This document shows positions 59,507-64,000 of a stretch of 64,000 bases of DNA, in pieces; the stretch's first letter is position 1; each line of letters begins with the position of its first letter. The notes under the pieces were generated by a model. The model was given only the letters and a program-made list of their open reading frames with translations, did no database searches and was not told the origin of the DNA. Made by a program: the position numbers and the translations under genes. The DNA lies in the NCBI RefSeq assembly GCF_003028575.1, contig NZ_PYUD01000003.1:248001-312000 (forward strand), read 5' to 3'. The stretch comes from Halomonas urumqiensis (GTDB lineage: Bacteria > Pseudomonadota > Gammaproteobacteria > Pseudomonadales > Halomonadaceae).

Positions 59507-60946
59507 ATGGCACGTCAACACAAGGGCGCTACCCCCTGGCTGGTCCTGGGGCTGCCCGTCGCGCTGGGACTTGCCTGGGTTACCCAGGGCAGCGGGGTGA
59601 TCGAAGACGACCCTGAACGCAACATTTATATCCCAGACCCCCTGACCATGCCGCTGCAGGTCCAGGCTGCCTACAACGAGGAGCGGATCTTCTTCCGCTA
59701 CCGTTGGCCCGCCGAACAGGCCCATGTCTATCATGACATGTTGCGCTACACGGATGGCGAATGGATCCGCCACGGCAGTTCGCGCCCTGGCCCAGATCCC
59801 GACGGCACCTACGAGGATCGGGTCGCCATGCTGGTGGACGATGGCGGCGTACCCGACTTCGGTCGCTATGGCGGCTATATTACCGTGGGTGACCGGATGC
59901 GCTTCTTCAGCGACTCGGCGAGCCCGGCGGAGGTCTCGGAGCACCCCCATCTCGGTCAAGAACTGGGACAAAGCGACGTACGCAAGTACCTGCCGGCCAC
60001 CCGTACCGACCAGGACGACTGGCGCAGCGTGGCGGATGCCGACGTCCTTGCTGCCCAGCGTGAGGCGGGCTATTTCCTCGACCTCTGGCACTGGCGGGCA
60101 GGTCGCTCCAACCCTATTGGCGCCTCGGATGACCAGTGGATCGGCGAATACCGCAACAGTGATGCCGGCTCGGGGCCCTATACCACCAACTGGGATGGCG
60201 ACAACGACCAGCCACACTGGATGCTCGACCCCGAGGTTACGGGCCAGCGCGCCCTGCGCTGGGAGGACGTGACCTCCGGCGAGGTGGATTTCGACGGCCT
60301 CTACTACCTCTCGGAAGACAACCGCACCGACTTCGATCCCGACTACGACTGGCAGGAGGGCGACGTGATACCCCGCCGCCTGCTGCGCCAGCCCGAGGGC
60401 TCGCGGGGCAGCATCGCCGTCCACGGCCAGGCACGCTGGGAGAATGGCTACTGGGACGTGACCCTGGTACGCGACCTGGACACCGGAAATCCCCTGGATG
60501 ACAAGATCCTCGCCGAGCAGGGGATCTACGACATCGGTATCGCCGTCTACCGCAATGCCACCGGAAGCCGCTGGCACTATGTCTCCAATCCCTACTCCCT
60601 GGGGCTGGGACGTGATGCCGACCTCCAGGCCGCCAGCTTCTCCGGCAGGTCGCCCGACTGGAGCGATGACTGGTTCGACATGACGCTCTTCTACCCCGGG
60701 CAGGTGGACTGGCCGCTGCTGATCAGCCGCGCTCATGCCGGTGCGGAGGATATCGCCGAGGGTACTCCGGTGCGTGCACGCCACAGCGAGAAGCAGCTGG
60801 CACTCTATGGCGTTGAGATGGAGTTCAACGACGCCATCACCTCGCGGTGGTGGATGACCCTGCTGGCCGGACTCGTCGCGATGCTCGGTACCACCCTCGC
60901 CCTGATTCCAAGCTTCCGTTCCACTCGTCAAGGAGACCGCTCATGA
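59507..60946 (+). CDS. Ethylbenzene-dehydrogenase-type haem-binding protein, membrane anchored
   Basis: 479 residues. N-terminal helix at about 9-26 (signal anchor), a large periplasmic domain with the EB_dh pattern (LQVQAAYNEERIFFRYRWP near 44-62, YEDRVAMLVDDGGVP near 101-115, RWENGYWDVTLVRDLDTGN near 307-325), and a C-terminal helix near 450-470 followed by basic residues. The domain binds haem b in gamma subunits of ethylbenzene dehydrogenase and related oxidoreductases. Here no molybdenum subunit is encoded nearby, so it is probably a stand-alone periplasmic cytochrome b. CAGGAG precedes the ATG. Its stop overlaps the next start. Confidence 0.82.
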   Translation: MARQHKGATPWLVLGLPVALGLAWVTQGSGVIEDDPERNIYIPDPLTMPLQVQAAYNEERIFFRYRWPAEQAHVYHDMLRYTDGEWIRHGSSRPGPDPDGTYEDRVAMLVDDGGVPDFGRYGGYITVGDRMRFFSDSASPAEVSEHPHLGQELGQSDVRKYLPATRTDQDDWRSVADADVLAAQREAGYFLDLWHWRAGRSNPIGASDDQWIGEYRNSDAGSGPYTTNWDGDNDQPHWMLDPEVTGQRALRWEDVTSGEVDFDGLYYLSEDNRTDFDPDYDWQEGDVIPRRLLRQPEGSRGSIAVHGQARWENGYWDVTLVRDLDTGNPLDDKILAEQGIYDIGIAVYRNATGSRWHYVSNPYSLGLGRDADLQAASFSGRSPDWSDDWFDMTLFYPGQVDWPLLISRAHAGAEDIAEGTPVRARHSEKQLALYGVEMEFNDAITSRWWMTLLAGLVAMLGTTLALIPSFRSTRQGDRS

Positions 60947-61494
60947 ACGGTACTCACGCCATGCTCTCCCACTTCCCGGTGGGATTCTGGGCACTTGCGA
61001 CCCTGATGATCCTGGTCGGGACCTTCCTCTCCGGGCGATGGGCCGAACTCAGTCGCGCCGCCCTGCTGCCGGTGCTGGTACTCAGCCTGCTCGGTGGCCT
61101 GGCCGCCATCGTGATCGGGCTTCTTGTCTGGCCCATGGAGGCCAACCTGGCCAGCCCACTTGCCCGCAACCATATGCTGATGGCCTTCTGGTCGCTGGGG
61201 ATCTTCTCCATGATCACCGTGCTGGTTTGGAAAGCCGGTGATACCGCCTTCGAGGGTAACCGTCGCTGGGCGCTGGTGATCCTGGCCTTGACCGGCGGCC
61301 TGATGTTCTCCTCTGCCGGCACCCTGGGCGGCCATCTGTCAGGCGCCTCCACGGCCTTCTCGGATGTCCTCGGCCTGATGGGCTGGGAGGTCTACACCAC
61401 CTTCTACAGTCCCCTCTGGGTCATCTCGGTCATGGTGATCATCGGCATCGCGCTGGGGGCGCTCGGCTTAATGAACCTACGCAAGACAGGCTGA
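60943..61494 (+). CDS. Small integral membrane protein (DUF2231-like), partner of the haem protein
   Basis: 183 residues with four to five helices. The N-terminal LSHFPVGFWALATLMIL near 7-23 recalls DUF2231 membrane proteins, whose conserved histidines (here H5, H9 and others) are candidate haem ligands. ATG 60943 overlaps the previous stop (ATGA) with AGGAGA upstream, so the two products are made together; I infer a two-component membrane electron-transfer unit. A longer open frame from 60847 is not used. Confidence 0.75.
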   Translation: MNGTHAMLSHFPVGFWALATLMILVGTFLSGRWAELSRAALLPVLVLSLLGGLAAIVIGLLVWPMEANLASPLARNHMLMAFWSLGIFSMITVLVWKAGDTAFEGNRRWALVILALTGGLMFSSAGTLGGHLSGASTAFSDVLGLMGWEVYTTFYSPLWVISVMVIIGIALGALGLMNLRKTG

Positions 61495-61517
61495 CACCCC
61501 CGCCGACTTGCAAGGAA

Positions 61518-61551
61518 AGACAAGGGCCCCACCGAAGCGAGGCCCTTGTCT
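61518..61551. terminator. Bidirectional terminator between the membrane-protein gene and purK
   Basis: AGACAAGGGCC at 61518-61528 pairs perfectly with GGCCCTTGTCT at 61541-61551 around a 12-nt loop, between convergent stops. Confidence 0.65.
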
Positions 61552-61568
61552 CTGACATGGAACGTCAC

Positions 61569-62696
61569 CTACTCGAAGCTGAAGCGAGGTTCGGGGGCGT
61601 CCGGCAGCAGTGCGGCGCAGGCGCGCACCTTGTCGAGCAGTTCGGCGTGAGTTGGCGCCAGCAGGTTGACGTGGGCCAGCTTGCGTCCGGCACGCTCGCG
61701 CTTGTCGTAACGGTGCAGGTGGGCATCGCCGATCGCCAGGATGGCAGCGGGATCGCCCTCGCTGCCGATCACATTGACCATGCAGGTCGGCATACGCGCG
61801 CTGGTATCGCCAAGCGGCAGGCCCTGGATGGCGCGCAGGTGGTTCTCGAACTGGCTGGTTACCGCGCCGTCCATCGACCAATGCCCGGAGTTGTGCACGC
61901 GTGGCGCCATTTCGTTGGCCAGCAGGCTGCCGTCACGGGCCTGGAACAGCTCCAGGGTCAGCACGCCCACGTAGTCGAGTTCATCGAGCAAGGCGCGGAT
62001 GTAACCATCGGCGATCTGCTGCACGCTGTCGTCGAGATCCGGCATCGGCGCCACAGAATAGCGCAGGATACCGTCGACATGGACGTTCTCGGCCATCGGG
62101 TAGAACACCACCTGACCATCGCGGCCACGCACGGCGATGATCGACACTTCACGCACGAAGTCGACGAAGGCCTCCACGATCAGCCGCGGATGGTTGATCG
62201 AACGCCACGCCTCGGCGGCATCCGCCGGGTCGCGCAACACCGCCTGACCCTTGCCGTCATAGCCTTCGGTGACCGACTTGGCCACCACCGGGCAGCCCAG
62301 CTCGCGCGCCGCCGCCTCGAGCTCGTCCGCATGTTCGACCAGCCGATAGGCCGGGGTGGGAATGCCCAGCCGGTCGAACAGCGCCTTCTCCTCGGCGCGG
62401 TTCTGGCAGATGCGAATCGCCTCGCTGGAGGGAAACACCGGAGTGTGCTCCTCGATCGCACGCACCAGGGCCACCGGCAGATGCTCGAACTCGTAGGTGA
62501 CCAGGTCGACCTTGTCGAGGAATGCCGCCAGGTGCTTCTGGTCGGTGTCGATCATCACGTCACCGATGCCGGCGCTGGGGTGGCCGGTGGTGTCCATGAA
62601 GGTGAAGCGGTTGGCAAGCGGGTACCCCGCAAGCGCCAACATGCGGCCAAGCTGGCCGGCACCCAGTACACCGATATTCAGAGGCGCAACGTTCAT
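61569..62696 (-). CDS. purK: 5-(carboxyamino)imidazole ribonucleotide synthase
   Basis: 375 residues. ATP-grasp enzyme: IGVLGAGQLGRMLALAG near 8-24, VTYEFEHLP near 66-74, KSVTEGYDGKGQAVL near 140-154, EMAPRVHNSGHWSMDGAVTSQFENHLRAI near 265-293. It makes N5-carboxyaminoimidazole ribonucleotide from AIR, bicarbonate and ATP in purine synthesis. Ten bases separate it from the purE stop, a standard purEK pair transcribed leftward. Confidence 0.95.
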   Translation of the reverse strand: MNVAPLNIGVLGAGQLGRMLALAGYPLANRFTFMDTTGHPSAGIGDVMIDTDQKHLAAFLDKVDLVTYEFEHLPVALVRAIEEHTPVFPSSEAIRICQNRAEEKALFDRLGIPTPAYRLVEHADELEAAARELGCPVVAKSVTEGYDGKGQAVLRDPADAAEAWRSINHPRLIVEAFVDFVREVSIIAVRGRDGQVVFYPMAENVHVDGILRYSVAPMPDLDDSVQQIADGYIRALLDELDYVGVLTLELFQARDGSLLANEMAPRVHNSGHWSMDGAVTSQFENHLRAIQGLPLGDTSARMPTCMVNVIGSEGDPAAILAIGDAHLHRYDKRERAGRKLAHVNLLAPTHAELLDKVRACAALLPDAPEPRFSFE

Positions 62697-62706
62697 GGCC
62701 TATACC

Positions 62707-63246
<540 letters not shown>

Positions 63247-63296
63247 GACCTGCTCCTCGACACTAGGACGGTAGGAAATAGAGGGCACATAGTCTA

Positions 63297-63316
63297 ACGG
63301 CGCCCGCAGGCGCCGT
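63297..63316 (-). terminator. Terminator after the fused TRAP permease gene
   Basis: On the minus strand ACGGCGCC pairs perfectly with GGCGCCGT around a 4-nt loop (63316-63297), 25 bases after the stop, followed by TAGACTATGTG. It separates the TRAP gene from purEK. Confidence 0.55.
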
Positions 63317-63340
63317 CATCTTGACCATTTGGGCAGTACC

Positions 63341-64000
63341 TCATCCTCCGTAGGTGGCAACTTCACGTCGGCTGGCCCACCAGTTGCCGACGATCACCAG
63401 TACCATTACCGCGGCGCCGGCGATCTCCACCATCAGGCTGGGATAGAAGACGCCGACGATCGCCGGCAGCAGCAGCAGCCGCATCGGCCACGCCATGCGC
63501 GTGAACAGGTAACCTTCCAGTGCCGCGGCGAACGCCCCCAGCGCCAGCAGGCCGGTGAAGCCCGTCCACACCAGCAAGGGCACAGGGCCACCGATGATGA
63601 TCTCGGGGTTGTAGACCATGAACAGCGGGATCAGGTACAGGCCCTTGGCGAACTTCCACGCCTGGAAGCCGGTTTCCATGGGCTTGGCCCCGGCAATCGC
63701 CGCCCCGGCAAACCCGGCGAGGGCTATCGGTGGCGTCACGTTGGAGTCCTGGGAGTACCAGAACACCACCAGGTGGGCGATCAACAACGGCACGCCGAAC
63801 TCTGCCGTCAGCGCCGGACCGACCAGCACGATCAACACGATGTAGCTGGCCGTGACCGGCAGCCCCATGCCCAGCACCAGGCTCGCCAGCAGCACCATGA
63901 CCAGCGCCAGCAACAGGTTGCCACCTGAGAAGGCCATCATCATCGCCGAGAACTTGAGGCCAAGGCCGGTCAACCCGACCACACCGACGATGATCCCTGC
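63341..64000 (-). CDS. TRAP transporter fused permease subunit (DctQM fusion, TAXI type), C-terminal part
   Basis: The frame is open to the window edge at 64000, so the N-terminal two thirds are missing; 219 residues remain. Seen: AGIIVGVVGLTGLGLKFS at the edge, then GMGLPVTASYIVL, FWYSQDSNVTPPIALAGFAGAAIA and FLMVYNPEII-like features (here FMVYNPEIIIGG) typical of the 4TM/12TM fused permeases that work with TAXI-type binding proteins. It is the fifth TRAP system of the window. The matching binding-protein gene should lie beyond 64000. Confidence 0.88.
   Translation of the reverse strand, partial: AGIIVGVVGLTGLGLKFSAMMMAFSGGNLLLALVMVLLASLVLGMGLPVTASYIVLIVLVGPALTAEFGVPLLIAHLVVFWYSQDSNVTPPIALAGFAGAAIAGAKPMETGFQAWKFAKGLYLIPLFMVYNPEIIIGGPVPLLVWTGFTGLLALGAFAAALEGYLFTRMAWPMRLLLLPAIVGVFYPSLMVEIAGAAVMVLVIVGNWWASRREVATYGG

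Overview
The window is high-GC DNA from a heterotrophic, probably marine or halophilic gammaproteobacterium. A Halomonas-like member of the Halomonadaceae is the best guess. The guess rests on the gene set: choline-O-sulfatase with a BCCT carrier, an unusual density of TRAP transporters for organic acids, glcDEFG, astE with a basic amino acid ABC transporter, and purEK. I see no tRNA, rRNA, CRISPR array, insertion sequence or prophage gene. The DNA reads as chromosomal catabolic territory.

Region 1 (1-10.4 kb) is a sugar-acid cluster. It holds the end of an L-fuconate dehydratase gene, a PdxA2-type dehydrogenase, two complete TRAP systems, a 3-hydroxyisobutyrate-dehydrogenase-type enzyme, a lactonase-like amidohydrolase and a GntR regulator on the opposite strand. 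An exact 19-nt repeat carrying a palindrome precedes both TRAP operons, and a related site precedes the regulator, which suggests one regulon.

Region 2 (10.4-23 kb) reads mostly leftward: TRAP dctPQM, a crotonase-like protein, a class III CoA-transferase, a class V (glyoxylate-type) aminotransferase, a FAD/Fe-S 2-hydroxyacid dehydrogenase and threonine aldolase. A GlcG/HbpS-like gene and a second GntR, paralogous to the first, lie at its upstream end. A second palindrome family recurs at three points here.

Region 3 (23-28.4 kb) is glycolate oxidase glcDEF with glcG and a divergent GlcC-type regulator. A textbook GntR/FadR-type palindrome lies between them. Regions 2 and 3 meet at glyoxylate/glycine.

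Region 4 (28.4-33.8 kb) is a choline-sulfate module: LysR regulator, betC and a BCCT carrier, followed by an EamA exporter. Region 5 (33.8-43.3 kb) is mixed: a DenD-like dehydrogenase with an LtnD-like partner, an apparent Crp/Fnr remnant, a GNAT-nitrilase fusion, an MtfA-like peptidase, a LysR/D-malate dehydrogenase pair, a methyltransferase, a lipocalin and astE. Region 6 (43.5-49.3 kb) is an arginine/ornithine-type ABC transporter with two paralogous binding proteins, then an isoaspartyl dipeptidase homologue with altered metal ligands.

Region 7 (49.3-58.4 kb, leftward) is the most interesting: LysR, TRAP dctQMP, a glutamine-synthetase-like ligase, an aldehyde dehydrogenase, an iron alcohol dehydrogenase and a class I glutamine amidotransferase. 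The set fits gamma-glutamylation of an amino alcohol, two oxidations and hydrolysis. The TRAP binding protein lacks the arginine that normally binds a carboxylate, which agrees with a non-acid substrate. Region 8 (58.4-64 kb) has a UbiA-type prenyltransferase, a membrane-anchored ethylbenzene-dehydrogenase-type haem protein with a small membrane partner, purK/purE and the end of a fused TRAP permease.
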